From Paragonimus skrjabini miyazakii (Eukaryota; Platyhelminthes; Trematoda; Plagiorchiida; Troglotrematidae): DNA of 64,000 nucleotides. The stretch covers positions 1 through 64,000 of the forward strand of contig JTDE01003260.1 of NCBI GenBank assembly GCA_014338405.1, given 5' to 3'. The notes under the pieces were generated by a model. That model saw only the letters and a program-made list of their open reading frames with translations, was not told the DNA's origin and made no database searches. The position numbers and the translations under genes were made by a program. Shown here piece by piece: positions 1 to 9,919 of this stretch (position 1 is the stretch's first letter; each line of letters starts with the position of its first letter).

Positions 1-30
1 AACCGTTTGTGTTATGTACTTCATGTATTA

Positions 31-38
31 TATAAATA
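31..38 (+). promoter_or_regulatory. TATA-like box in the putative 5' LTR
   Basis: TATAAATA lies about 350 bases before the first gag methionine, a place where an LTR promoter would be expected. Only the motif and its position support it. Confidence 0.35.
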
Positions 39-110
39 GACACTATAATGGTGAGCAGGCGATTACATACGTTTTCACCAACCAACAAACTATTGGTCGA
101 AAAAATTCAT

Positions 111-178
111 CCCTAAATTACCCCTAAACCACCCTAAATTACCCCTAACTCAATCCCTAATTGGTGCTAGCAGGGTAG
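111..178 (+). repeat. CCCTAA-rich tandem pair, then possible primer binding site
   Basis: A 21-base unit beginning CCCTAAATTACC is present twice in tandem (111-152), followed by another CCCTAA. The motif resembles the metazoan telomere repeat but is irregular. Directly after it, TGGTGCTAGCAGGGT (162-176) starts with TGG as tRNA primer binding sites do, and lies between the presumed LTR and gag. The tRNA partner is not identified, so the binding-site call is weak. Confidence 0.35.
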
Positions 179-386
179 TGGGCTATTCACCGACTGCGTT
201 TTGAATTGACTATTCGCGTGTATTCCTTTGTATTGGGTAAGTCTCCTACAAATGGATTAGCTCGTGTATTGAACTTTGTTACACGTATCGCCAAAGTTTT
301 GTACATTCAGCAGTCTTCTTGCTATAGTTCTCCCCAAGATCGATCCTGGTCATTTTTATTCTCCTGATTTCTCTCTCTTCATTACT

Positions 387-1540
387 ATGCCTTCTGATAT
401 TGAACATAAAACAACTGCCTCAAAAAACACTGTCATGATTGAACATCCTAAGTTTGGTAGCAAAGACCTAGACTGGTTCGCACAAATTAAAGTTATTTTT
501 GACTTTCGACGACTCCACTCACAGCGCACCATGTATAGTTGCGTCATCGCGAATTTACCTGAGACCGTAACTGTGGAAGTGGCGGATATAATTTATGAGC
601 GTCCAGCTGAAAACCCGCACAGTGTCGCCAAATTGGTGATTATTAAAAGGTTGGCAGCATCTGACGAGGACAACATCTGCAACCTCCTTGCCGGAGTCGA
701 ATTGGCAGATCGTACTCCTTCAGAGTTGCTTCGACACGTAGTTCAGTTGTCAAACAAGCAGACTGTCAACAAACCAGTGTTGCGAGAGTTGTGGCTTCAG
801 AACCTCCCACGCAAGCTCCGTCACATATTGGCTGTTTTAGAAAGGGATACACCGTTGAGCAAGCTGGCAGAGTTGGCTGACCAGGTGCATAATAATTATG
901 CTCCTCAGCAAGTAGCTTTTAGTGCACGTCGCACTAAGTCGTTTTCCTAGGTACGAATTGACCAGGCGCGAAATATAAATAGGCCATTGAGAAGAGAGAC
1001 TGAAGATTTATTACCCGAAATATACAAAGGGTCTCTTATAGCGCTAGAAATGGCACCGAAACGTAAATTAGCTGGGGGGGCTAGAGACCGGCTGTCGATG
1101 AGCGGAAGTGCTTTGACACACATGTGCGTTCGGGTTCGCATCGCAGTCACGTGGCATGCAGACAAACGATCGGACAACATGCATCATGCGAACCTTCTTG
1201 ATGGCCTGGGAGCAATATGCAACTGTGAGTTTTGGAACTATTTTACACATCATACCGCAGGCAGGCCAGTGGCATCTCCAGGTCGCTACAAGCTCAATTG
1301 CAGCAGCCTCGACACCTTCTGGCAGGACGTCTCAAACTCGAGAATGCGGTTTTCACAAATTTCGTTACTGGTAACCATTCTGACGAAACGGCTAGCAAAA
1401 AATCGGTCACCAGTACGCTCAAAGCCCCGCCCACGAAGTATGTCGCGTACAGAACTGTTCGATATGGGTGTGTGTTATTACCACCGCCGATTTGGTATGC
1501 GTGCTCATCGTTGAAACCAGCCTTGTTCCTTCCGAAGTGG
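387..1540 (+). pseudogene. gag: gag polyprotein, interrupted
   Basis: Structural protein that would package the retrotransposon RNA. The first credible start is ATG at 387; the longer frame back to 276 opens with TTG. Residues of the first block include PKFGSKDLDWFAQI near the N-terminus and LRELWLQNLPRKLRHIL near its end, typical of CsRn1/Boudicca gag. The frame is stopped by TAG at 948-950 but continues in the same frame through a basic, Arg/Ser-rich linker to the knuckle CYYHRRFGMRAHR (about 1476-1514). The codon after that is TGA, exactly where the next zinc-binding Cys of a CHCC knuckle should be, and NQPC follows. About 1020-1330 does not look like gag and may be an insertion or scrambled sequence. 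Two nonsense codons make the gene non-functional. Confidence 0.75.
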
Positions 1541-1639
1541 TCAAAATCAACCAGGAAACGATCAAGCCAATCAGTAATGGCGACGATTGCCATTGGCCCT
1601 TACTCATGTCGCCTGTTCTATGTATTCGACCGTTCAACG

Positions 1640-1950
1640 TTCACCAATTTCCTTATTAGTATGGACGCTGAGGTTATCGTTAGTCCACCCACTGGTGACA
1701 AACATAATCTTAAACCGGTGTCGCATACCCTACAGGCTGCTAACCGCACCGCTATAGAGACCTTCGGAGAGAAACTGCTCATCCTTGACCTTGGTTCCCG
1801 TCGGCAATTCCATTGAACCTTTGCCGTTGCAGATGTACAGCCAACTGCTGGCGTTGATTTTCTCACCTCTTTTGGACTCGTGGTGGAAATTGGTGGACAG
1901 CACAACAGTTATGTGTGTACACGGAAAGGCCACATCGATTAATTCAGTGG
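1640..1950 (+). pseudogene. Retrotransposon aspartic protease, degenerate
   Basis: The retroelement protease would cut the polyprotein. The stretch MDAEVIVSPPTGD corresponds to the family's D-T-G-A active-site region followed by Ile-Pro-Pro; the catalytic DTGA is altered to MDAE. HTLQAANRTAIETFG and then, after a frameshift near 1815, FAVADVQPTAGVDFLTSFGL match the flap and the C-terminal part of these proteases. It lies between gag and RT as expected. The altered active site and the frameshift indicate an inactive relic. Confidence 0.65.
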
Positions 1951-1989
1951 GATTACGTTCGGCCATACCAGACAACAGTTTCGCAACTC

Positions 1990-3290
1990 TGCTCCTACAG
2001 TACCCGCATCTTATCAATCCATCAGGCTCACTGTCACAAGTGAAACGTTTTCCACCACATTACCACAAGAGTACCACCTACCATCGATCGCTCCCGTCGG
2101 TTACCACCGGAGGAACTCAAGATTGCCAAAGCAGAATCCGATAACCTTCTGCAACTCAGTCTCATTCAACCCTCCAGTAGCTCTTGGGCCTTACCCTTGC
2201 ATATGGTACTTAAAACCACACCCGGCGACTGACGTCCGTGTGGTGAATACCGCGTTTTAAACAACGCCACTATCCCTGACGTATTCAATTCTTCACCCCC
2301 ACGATTTCTCCATCGGTCTGCACGGTATGATCATTTTCTCAAAGCTTGATTTAGTTCGGGCATACCACCAGATTTCCGTGACTCCAGACAACGTAGCAAA
2401 GACGGCAACCACCACCACATTTGGACTGTACGAATTTGTCCGCATGCCATTTAGGTTGCGAAATGCAGTTCAGACCCTTCAGAGGTTCATCGACCAAGTC
2501 CTCTGTGGTCTGCACTTTGTGTTTGTCTATATCGATAACATTCTCGTGGCGAGCAAGGACGTTACATGTTACACCTCCGTGAAGTTTTCTAACGCTTCGA
2601 TCAGAATGGCATAACTCTAAACCCGATTTTTTGGGACACCGAATCATTCGTGATGGTATGAAACCTCTGCCAAAGAAACTCCCTGCCCTTAAAGATTACT
2701 CACCACCACAATCCTAGAGAAGCCTACGTTGATTTCCAGGCATTGTAAGTTACTACTGCCGTTTTATCCCGCACTGTTCGGAGTCGTTAAAGCCCCTTAC
2801 GGACCTGTTAAAGGACAATCCTAAACATTTTATTTTACCTCCTCCAACTAAGGCTGCATTTCTCGCAGCCAAAGACGCGTTATCACAAGTGACGACCCTG
2901 GCACACATGCGTGTAGGCGAAGGCTCAGATCTCAATTCACAGACCGATGCACCCCGATCAGCTGTCGGCACGGTTCTGCAGTAAACCGTGTACAGTCAAG
3001 TCCAGCCTTTATCATTTCTTCCCGCAGGCTTCAGTAAGCGCAAACGCGCTATAATACCTTTAGTCGCGAGTTGTTGGCTATCCTTCTCCCATTCAAACAC
3101 TTTTGTCACGTGTTGGAAGGCCGGCGTTTTGCTGTCCCAGCGGATCACAAACCACTTCTTTATTCTTTCAACACCAAGCCTGACCGTTATTATCCGAGGG
3201 AAATTTGACAGTTAGACTACACTTCTCAGTTCACAACAGACACGATACATCGCGGAGAATGAAAACACCGTCGCCGACGCCCTACAGTTC
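1990..3290 (+). pseudogene. pol: Ty3/gypsy reverse transcriptase and start of RNase H, degenerate
   Basis: Reverse transcriptase copies element RNA into DNA and RNase H removes the template. The longest intact block, 2327-2614, holds FSKLDLVRAYHQI (motif A with its Asp), a FGLYEFVRMPF block, and YIDNILVAS, the catalytic Y-x-D-D box with the second Asp changed to Asn. The thumb follows with frameshifts. At about 2880-2985, a TDAPRSAVGTVLQ stretch matches the RNase H start (T-D-A-S-x-x-A-x-G-A-V-L). At about 3230, ADAL is the usual end of RNase H. Several stops and the altered catalytic box show it is dead. No integrase follows. Confidence 0.8.
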
Positions 3291-3790
3291 TATTAATTTA
3301 GCTGCCCTTCCCTATCTGGTGATTGCTGTTAACTGTCTCAGCTGGCAAGATTTCGTCTAGACTTGCAACTTGGCGCGCGCGATGCGAGTCTTGTTGTCGT
3401 AAAGCTAATTTTTTTGGAAATAATCGTCCTTGTATCAAAACGGTCCGAACACAAATGGTAAACTGCAGTTTGGTCCGAATCCTCTCAAGTGTAGCGTGCT
3501 TGGTGCTATGGGTCATTTAAACGAATGAATTTGGCAACCCGCACCGTAGCTAAAGATAACTGCTTTCCTGGAGAGGCAGCGGACATAAACTTCAATTTTT
3601 ATCAACCCTTTTCTACTTAAAGACACCTCCACATCCGTTTAGGGTTGTCTGGCATGTAGATCAGTGCAGACTCCTGAGGCGCAGTTGCCTTCTGGAAGAT
3701 GTCAGGCCAAAGTGGCAGACGGAATTCAATGGGAAATGTGGTGCTTGCAATTTCATCAGAAGTGCAGTAAGTTCAGAAGAAAAAAACATT
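3291..3790. other. No gene recognised
   Basis: Only short open frames, no motif that I recognise. It separates the LTR element from the decayed coding stretch downstream and may be more of the degraded LTR element. Confidence 0.4.
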
Positions 3791-4945
3791 TATGACATAC
3801 TTTACAGTTTAATCTGGATTTGCCCGCCATCCAGCAAAGAACCATGCATCTACGCGATCAAATAGACATAACGAAAGTTGTACAGGTACTTAGACAGATC
3901 CAGGGACAAATTAAACCTCCAGAAGAAAAGATGATAGGGCGATTCCGAGTTCACCCAGACCTGGTAAAGGTGAGATATGATCTCCTATCAGGAACGACTA
4001 GAAATATGTTTACGTGGTTCCCCTGAGCACATGTGCCACACGTACGTACAAGAAAGGTCACGAGGATTTTGTAGTGAGTCTTTAGAAATACCGGACTATC
4101 TCACGGGACTAAGTGGAGGAGAGTTCATCGAACAGAGCAGAGTGGATGTGAGGATGCAGAGAAGCACAGGAAACCCAGACTGCTTTTGGTTGAGTTTCAA
4201 AGACAACTGGATACAGACAGACTGCCGTTACTTGCGAAATAAATTTACAGAACTGTCATGTTGCTTGTAATCATCACGTCAGGTATTCTTGACTTTGAAG
4301 AACAAAAAAATTCAGGATGGGAGCCAACGAATAAGAGCTTAAGACTGGAATACAGATTATCTCCTACTGAAGCCTCAATACGGAGTTCCGTGCCAGTGAA
4401 CACGATCCTTAGTCCTGATCACAGTAGAGCACTTGTTCAAACTCCGGTACCGAATCCGACATCCGTTGTGACAGCAGTCAAGGACTGTGGGATAAGGAAA
4501 CGTCACTCAGTTAAGACGAACAGTGGTGTGAAAGGAAAGTCGACCAATGTGATTAACATCGAATTCGGAAGTGCCGAGACCGTTGACAGAGGAAGTCTTC
4601 ATCGTCGGAACCGGTAGAGAAGAATTAATGATGCCAGTGGTTAAAAATTCAAAACTTAGGTATGTGGAGGTTCACACTGAAGGTGCACTGCTGGAACTCA
4701 AACTTATAAGGTTATCGACTGGGCATCCAAGAAGGAAGCACCCACACTGTTACGCAAGGAATAGTGCTCGAAAAAAAAGCTAACAGTTTCGTCACGTTGT
4801 CAGAACATACACCAGAAAGATTGCAGTTAGAACGCACTACTACCTTAGCATACAAAAAAGATGCGAAATCGGATCACCCCCCCAGAGTAATAGATCTGAG
4901 AGTCGTGCACCGGACGGAGGTAGGTCAACAGCGGATAACAGATAG
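3790..4945 (+). pseudogene. Unrecognised decayed coding stretch
   Basis: Five plus-strand open frames overlap end to end with frame changes (3820-4026, 3977-4270, 4258-4617, 4571-4783, 4764-4952). That is what an old long open frame looks like after a few indels. The predicted peptide is hydrophilic and rich in Arg, Lys and Glu, for example LRDQIDITKVVQVLRQIQG near its start. It ends where LINE copy 1 begins. It could be a gag or LINE ORF1 relic, but LINE copy 2 has no counterpart at its 5' side, which argues against it being a part of that LINE. I do not recognise the family. Confidence 0.35.
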
Positions 4946-5439
4946 ACACTGACCTATACTGCTACATTGACATGGTGGTCACGCTTGTGCACTACATCAA
5001 TCTGGAGGGCTATGTTGATTAAGACTCCGATCCTTCCAGGTGCAACCTTGTCAGACAGGCCATAAGGTTTAGCTTCGAGTACGTCCACTGCGCGCAGCAG
5101 TGCTCAGAATCAGACACTAATATCTTACTTACTGCGCCCTCGAGCTAGGCAAGTTCCTCACTTACAAATTAGTCAGACTCTTAAGTTATTGCCCCAGATA
5201 AGGTTCCCCAAGAAAATTAACTCATTTTCTCGCAGGTCAGACTTTTGGGCCAGAGACTCAGAGTGAAGTCCGTCAAGTCAGCCGTCTTCCGCGGTATAAA
5301 CGACCGAGAAGTATCAGAAGTTATCGTTCTCCCGACAGTGACATTATTCACTCAACACAGCTTCCTCCTACTATTTCACCCCCCATGTCTAACTTCCATG
5401 TGCCTCCGGGCGATAATTGTTTTCTGATACCAAGACAAC

Positions 5440-6140
5440 TGGTAAACGTTAGCGCCTTTAATGTCCGCACTCTCCGACAAGTCGTTCAGCAAGCTGCTCT
5501 GGCTAGCACTCTCTCAAGTCTGGAACTTGATGTGTAAAACTCGCGGTCAAGCTGGAGTGGGAATCGCACTGAGTTCCAGAGCGGAGCAATGCTTGCTCGA
5601 CTGGATCTCAGTGAACAGTCGTTTGCGCGCTGTCAGACTCAATACATTGTAAAAGTCTGTCGACGCAAATCAGAAAGGCATTGTGTATTCATTATATCGG
5701 CGTACGCTCCAACGGCCAGCTGTTGGAATACTATCAACGATGCGTTCTATGACGCCCTCGTTGACCTTCTGATGCAAACTAAACACTCAGACATCGTCGT
5801 ACTAGCGGGCGATTTGAATGCTCGGCTTGATCGTCTTTCTCCGGATTAGAAGTGGCTAGGGGCTATGTTTGGTGTCCGGACACAACGCACTGACAATGGC
5901 GAGAGACTGCTGCAGCTGTGTGCATCCCACGGTCTCTATATTTCGAGCACCGCATTGCAAAATAGGATAAAGCACTGTGCTACAGAGAGACCTCACTGTG
6001 CTTCTCAGCTGTGGACACAGTTGGATAATATAGCAATCAGTTACAGGTGGCGCCACTCTGTTAAGGACTGTCGTGCCTTTCGGAGCAACCACCTGGACTC
6101 AGACCATGCTGTTGTGCGTGCCCGTTTCGTTTTTTCATCT
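5440..6140 (+). pseudogene. LINE endonuclease domain, copy 1
   Basis: This domain nicks target DNA to prime reverse transcription. Visible motifs, in order: FNVRTL near 5458, QAGVGIALSSRAEQ near 5550-5585, ISAYAPTASCWN near 5690-5725, VVLAGDLNARL near 5795-5825 (the GD-x-N block), IAISYRWRHSVKDCRAF near 6030-6080 and DSDHAVV near 6100 (the catalytic S-D-H). Frame changes interrupt it. Compared with copy 2, about 110 bases are missing near 5535, removing the segment between the first motif and the QAGVGI block. It is therefore inactive. Confidence 0.8.
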
Positions 6141-6149
6141 GCCCGTAAT

Positions 6150-8261
6150 TTTCATTTACTTGTAAATGCAAGGTGCTTAACTGGCGTTCAAACAATGAGA
6201 GTGTAAAGAACGCTTACCAAAGGGCGGTGGTGAACAAGTTGCTCAGTTCGAGTCAGGTGAGTGATCCTAACGAATACTGGGAACAAATCGCCGCAGCTAT
6301 GAATGCATGCTGTGAACAGGTATTTTCCGAAGGAGCCGTTCGGTTTCGACAGAACTGGATTTCCGTCACGTCGATAAACCTCATGAACAAGCGTCGTTCG
6401 ATCCCACCTGCTTCTAAATACAATGACGACTGTCGAGAACTTGAACGCAAGCTGACTAAAGGCTTGCGCGAAGACTGTGAGCACTACTTGGTCGAACAGC
6501 CGAAGTAAATGGAAAAAGCCTTTTTATCTGGGAATAGCAGAAGGCTTGTTTCCCTGACCCGTAGTTGCACTGGCCGTCGTTTCGGTGTAAGTGAGACCAT
6601 ATGTGAAAACGATGGTTCACTTATCACCAGTCAATCGCGCCGAGTCGACGGGTGGGCTGAACATTTTGAAGAACATTTCAGTTGGCGTCAACCAGACCAT
6701 GTGGACGATGGGACCCGAATGGTCAGTTAACGCGTTCCAGACGGCTCTCCGTCGGAAGCAAAACTGGTCCTCGAACTCAAGTTATTGGAGCGTAACGAGG
6801 TTCCTGATCCAGACCTCTTCTCTCCTCTTTTCAATAGTGGTGGGGAGAGGTTGATATCAAAACTGAAAAGACTCCTCCAGACGATCTGGGAAACTGAAGA
6901 GGTATCTCGTGATTGGTGTTTATCAACAGTAATTCCCGTTTTTAAAAAGAGGACCCGAAGTCTATGTGACAACCACACAGGCACCAGTCTAGTGTCTGTT
7001 GCGTCCCAGTTACTCACTGACCTCATTTTACACCGACTCAGTGCCCAGGGAAAGTCGGATACGTGAAGAACAGGCAAGATTCCGATCCAGTCTGGGGTGC
7101 GCTGATCACATGTTTACCTTGCAACAGATCTTGGAACATCGGCACCTTTTTGCGAAGTCGATGGTCGTGGTCTTTTTAGACCTAAAGACTACTTTCGATT
7201 CGACTGCTCGTAACGTTCTCTGGAACTGCTTTCTTCGCAAAGAAGTACCAGGGAACACGTGAATCCGTTGAGATCACTGTATGCTCACTCTACAAGCGGG
7301 ATGAGGGTTTATGGACAACTACTTGGAGCGTTCATCACTTCTAGTGGTGTTTCTGTTCAATTTTGTCATGGACGACATTCTGGAGGGTGCGCCTCGCGAA
7401 TCCAGTGGGCTTGGCGTTGAACTTCTTCCTGGCGCTAGATTGACCGATTTGGAGTACGCGGACGACATTATCTTATTTAGCCCCTCTGCCGAAAACATGT
7501 AGACCATGCTGGACAAGGTGAGTGACCGGGCTGGTTTGTATGGAATGCGCTTCGCACCTTTAAAGTGCAAAGTGCTGCTTCAAGACTGGGGCATTTCCAC
7601 CCGTACTTTCTTCATTTCAGGTGATCCGCTTGAGACTGTGGACAGTTTCACATGCTTGGGTAGCACTATCACGTCAGCCTGTGATATTACTGATGAGATA
7701 TCAGCGAGGATAGCAAAGGCACGAGTTGCCTTTGCCAAACTGCGTCGTCTGTGGTGCCGAAAGGACGTTCAATTGTCCCTGAAAGGAAGGGTATACAATG
7801 CCTGTGTGCGTTCTATTTTGCTTTATGGTTCGGAAACGTGACCAGTTCACAAGGAAGATATCAACAGGCTTGCTGTGTTTGACCATCGATGTCTTCGCCG
7901 AATAGCCCAGATTACATAGTCTGATCGCGTGAGCAACACAGTCAGTCGCCTACGCGTATTCCGGAACGCTCGGGATGCGCGACCAATTGGTCAACTAATC
8001 ACGTTGCTCAGTTTGCGCTGGTTGGGTCACGTACTGCGTATGCCATCTGGTCGTTCACCGTACCGGGCATTATTTACTGACACCACCAACAGTTGGGTAA
8101 AACCACATGGGGATCAAGCGACAACGTGGTCACGAAATATGCAGACCCTGACTGCTCCACTGAGCAAAGTGGGTAGATGTCGCCTGCCTGAATGGGGTCC
8201 TCGTGATCACTCAAGTCACTGATTAGAGACGCTATCGGAGATGGCGCTGTGTCGCATTTAA
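6150..8261 (+). pseudogene. LINE reverse transcriptase and C-terminal region, copy 1
   Basis: Would synthesise cDNA at the nicked target. Blocks seen: a linker (6173-6508), then VIPVFKK near 6930, REEQARFRSS near 7060-7090, ILEHRHLF near 7130, motif A FLDLKTTFDS near 7170-7203, FLFNFVMDDILE near 7350, the catalytic LEYADDIILFS near 7450-7482, MRFAPLKCKVLLQDWG near 7546-7590, VRSILLYGSET near 7807-7840, then LRWLGHVLRMPSG near 8010-8050. The block that should contain R-Q-G-C-P before FLFNFV is deleted at about 7345, causing a frameshift. A TAG follows AENM at 7500-7502, and a TGA replaces a Trp codon near 8219. The frame ends at 8261. Confidence 0.85.
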
Positions 8262-8436
8262 TTTCATATCTGCATCCGCACCATTCCTACTTCTTCCGCT
8301 TAGTCTTTTTATAATTTTCAACCCTCTTAGTAACGTTTTCTTCCAGGATATTCTACGTAACTTTTGAGTTGAACGGCGGCCCGAGCCACAGTACCTTTTG
8401 GTCAAGCCCATGGCTTTTATAGTGATGATGATGTAG
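8262..8436 (+). repeat. LINE 3' untranslated region with (GAT)n tail
   Basis: Sequence after the RT stop that is shared with copy 2 (18.70-18.87 kb, minus) and with a lone fragment at 22.86-23.03 kb. It ends in GTGATGATGATG, a short tandem tail instead of poly(A). The tail is the probable priming end used in insertion. Confidence 0.75.
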
Positions 8437-8574
8437 TAATTACAGAGGCATCAATTTACTCTACAACGCATCGAGGTTACTGGCTGGCTTTTGCTAACGT
8501 CGGTTCACAAAACGAGGGTAACTAGGTTAGTTTAGAATGACCCACCTGTCGATACGTTGGTCATCTTATCATAA

Positions 8575-9560
8575 GACGGATCTTGGAGCATCAGCATTCT
8601 TATAGACAAACAACCCCATAAACCTGAAGATTGCTCTCGATTCGACTGATTGTGATTTTTTTGCAGCTGTCCCCAAAACAATATATGTCTGCTGACTTCA
8701 TATGCTCACTCTCCCAACAGAGATAGTTTATGGGTTTATGGTTCATTCCTTCGATTGTTGGTCGCTTAATGTTTTTGATCTTCCGCTTTGTTCAGTTTGG
8801 TTATATACGACATCCTGGAGGATACGCTTGGAGAATTTGCTTACCCAAATATTTATTCCCATTTCAGTACCAACTTGACCGACTTGGAGTGTGCAGACGA
8901 TTTTGCCTCGCTTGGCTTCTATGTGGAAGGTATACAAACAGTGCCCAATGAGGCTAATGACTAGGCTAGCCTGAATGGTGTGTGCCTCGCATCTTTAGGA
9001 CGCAATGTTGAATTCGGACGAATATTGCCATTCTCACACTCATCATTACAGACTGGGCAGTGTCGCATGCCTGGGTAGTACTATCTCATCAACCCCTAAT
9101 ATAGTTGATGAGATAGCATGAAAAGCAAAGACACGTCAACCTGTGTCGTCTGCATTGTCGAGCGGACATTCGGCTGTCACGGAACAGAATGGCTCGTAAT
9201 GCATACGCGCGGTCTGCTTTGCTCTGTGTTTCAGAAATGTGGTCTGTTCGCGGCGGAATTATCAACAGACTGGTTGTGTTTGGTTGTCGTTGTCCCCGTC
9301 CACCACTCTACGCCATGTAGGCTAGTCACTGCAGCAACACGATCATTTGCCTGGGTCTTTGTCTAAAAGGTACGCGCTCAACTGCTCAAGTGATTAATCT
9401 GCACAATCCATGATAGTTCAATCACACGACTTTTCTGCTGGCTTAGCGTTTACCTCACTGTTCACGAAAATCACCGATATTCAGGTGTGACCACTGGACA
9501 ATTCAGTAACGACATAGTCAGACTGTGAAGACCCTGACCGATCCACTGAGTGACTTGATC
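8575..9560 (+). mobile_element. Old diverged relic of the same or a related LINE
   Basis: Pieces align in order with RT and C-terminal parts of copy 1: TCTTGGAGCATC near 8580 (copy 1 near 7130), CTCGATTCGACTG near 8637 (near 7195), TATGCTCACTCT near 8700 (near 7280), CATGCCTGGGTAGTACTATC near 9069-9090 (near 7653), the run to ATCAACAGACTGG near 9262, and CCTGACCGATCCACTGAG near 9534. Many indels remove open frames. It starts some 140 bases after the end of copy 1 and is on the same strand. Confidence 0.65.
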
Positions 9561-9849
9561 CGGTTTATCAGAGTTCATGTAATAAACGAGTAAGAAGGCG
9601 CGTTTTAGCTTACCCTCTCACGGAAAGGCCTAAACGAGTACTTGCTAATGGACTAGTGGGGATATCCCAAAGTCCCTGGTTCATTTGACCCTTTATCAGT
9701 AAGTAGTCAGAATTTGTTTTTTTTTTGTGTGCATTAACTATTTCAAGTGACTTAATTTTTCGTACAATGTCATTTAAAATGCTGATATTCTATTTTCACC
9801 TCGTGTTCCTTTTAGTCTTTCGTATACTCTTGGCCCACTATCTGAATGC

Positions 9850-9918
9850 GCAATCAACCCGCGGCGTCAATTTCATGCCCTACATGTCGGGGCACGGGTT
9901 CGATTCCCAAAGGTTAGT
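9850..9918 (+). repeat. tRNA-like SINE head (tentative)
   Basis: GGGTTCGATTCCC at about 9897-9909 is a near-perfect polymerase III B box. An A box is not clear upstream. Probably a degraded SINE head; it is too poor for a working tRNA. Confidence 0.3.
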
Positions 9919-9919
9919 T

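Larger units (their letters stand above)
1..3290 (+). mobile_element. Degenerate Ty3/gypsy (CsRn1/Boudicca-like) LTR retrotransposon, 5' part
   Basis: Seen: in order on the plus strand come a leader with a TATA-like box, a gag-like reading frame, a CHCC-type zinc knuckle, an aspartic-protease-like stretch, a reverse transcriptase and the beginning of an RNase H. This is the gene order of the Metaviridae, and the gag and knuckle type match the CsRn1 clade found in flukes. The coding region is split by stops and frameshifts. No integrase and no 3' LTR were found, so the element is a dead 5' portion, or its 3' end was lost or replaced before 3.8 kb. The window starts within or just before the LTR, so the 5' boundary cannot be placed. 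Family assignment is inference from motifs, not from an alignment. Confidence 0.8.
4945..8436 (+). mobile_element. LINE (non-LTR retrotransposon) copy 1
   Basis: Seen: a 5' untranslated region, an apurinic-type endonuclease, a linker, a reverse transcriptase, a C-terminal domain, a 3' untranslated region and a (GAT)n tail. The same element is present in reverse orientation at 18.7-22.6 kb; comparison of the two defines the ends. Flanking sequences differ between the copies, so they look like separate insertions. The architecture fits the fluke LINEs usually annotated as jockey-like or CR1/RTE-like, and I do not resolve which. Several frameshifts and stops make it non-autonomous, including an RT deletion shared with copy 2 and an endonuclease deletion of its own. 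Confidence 0.85.
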
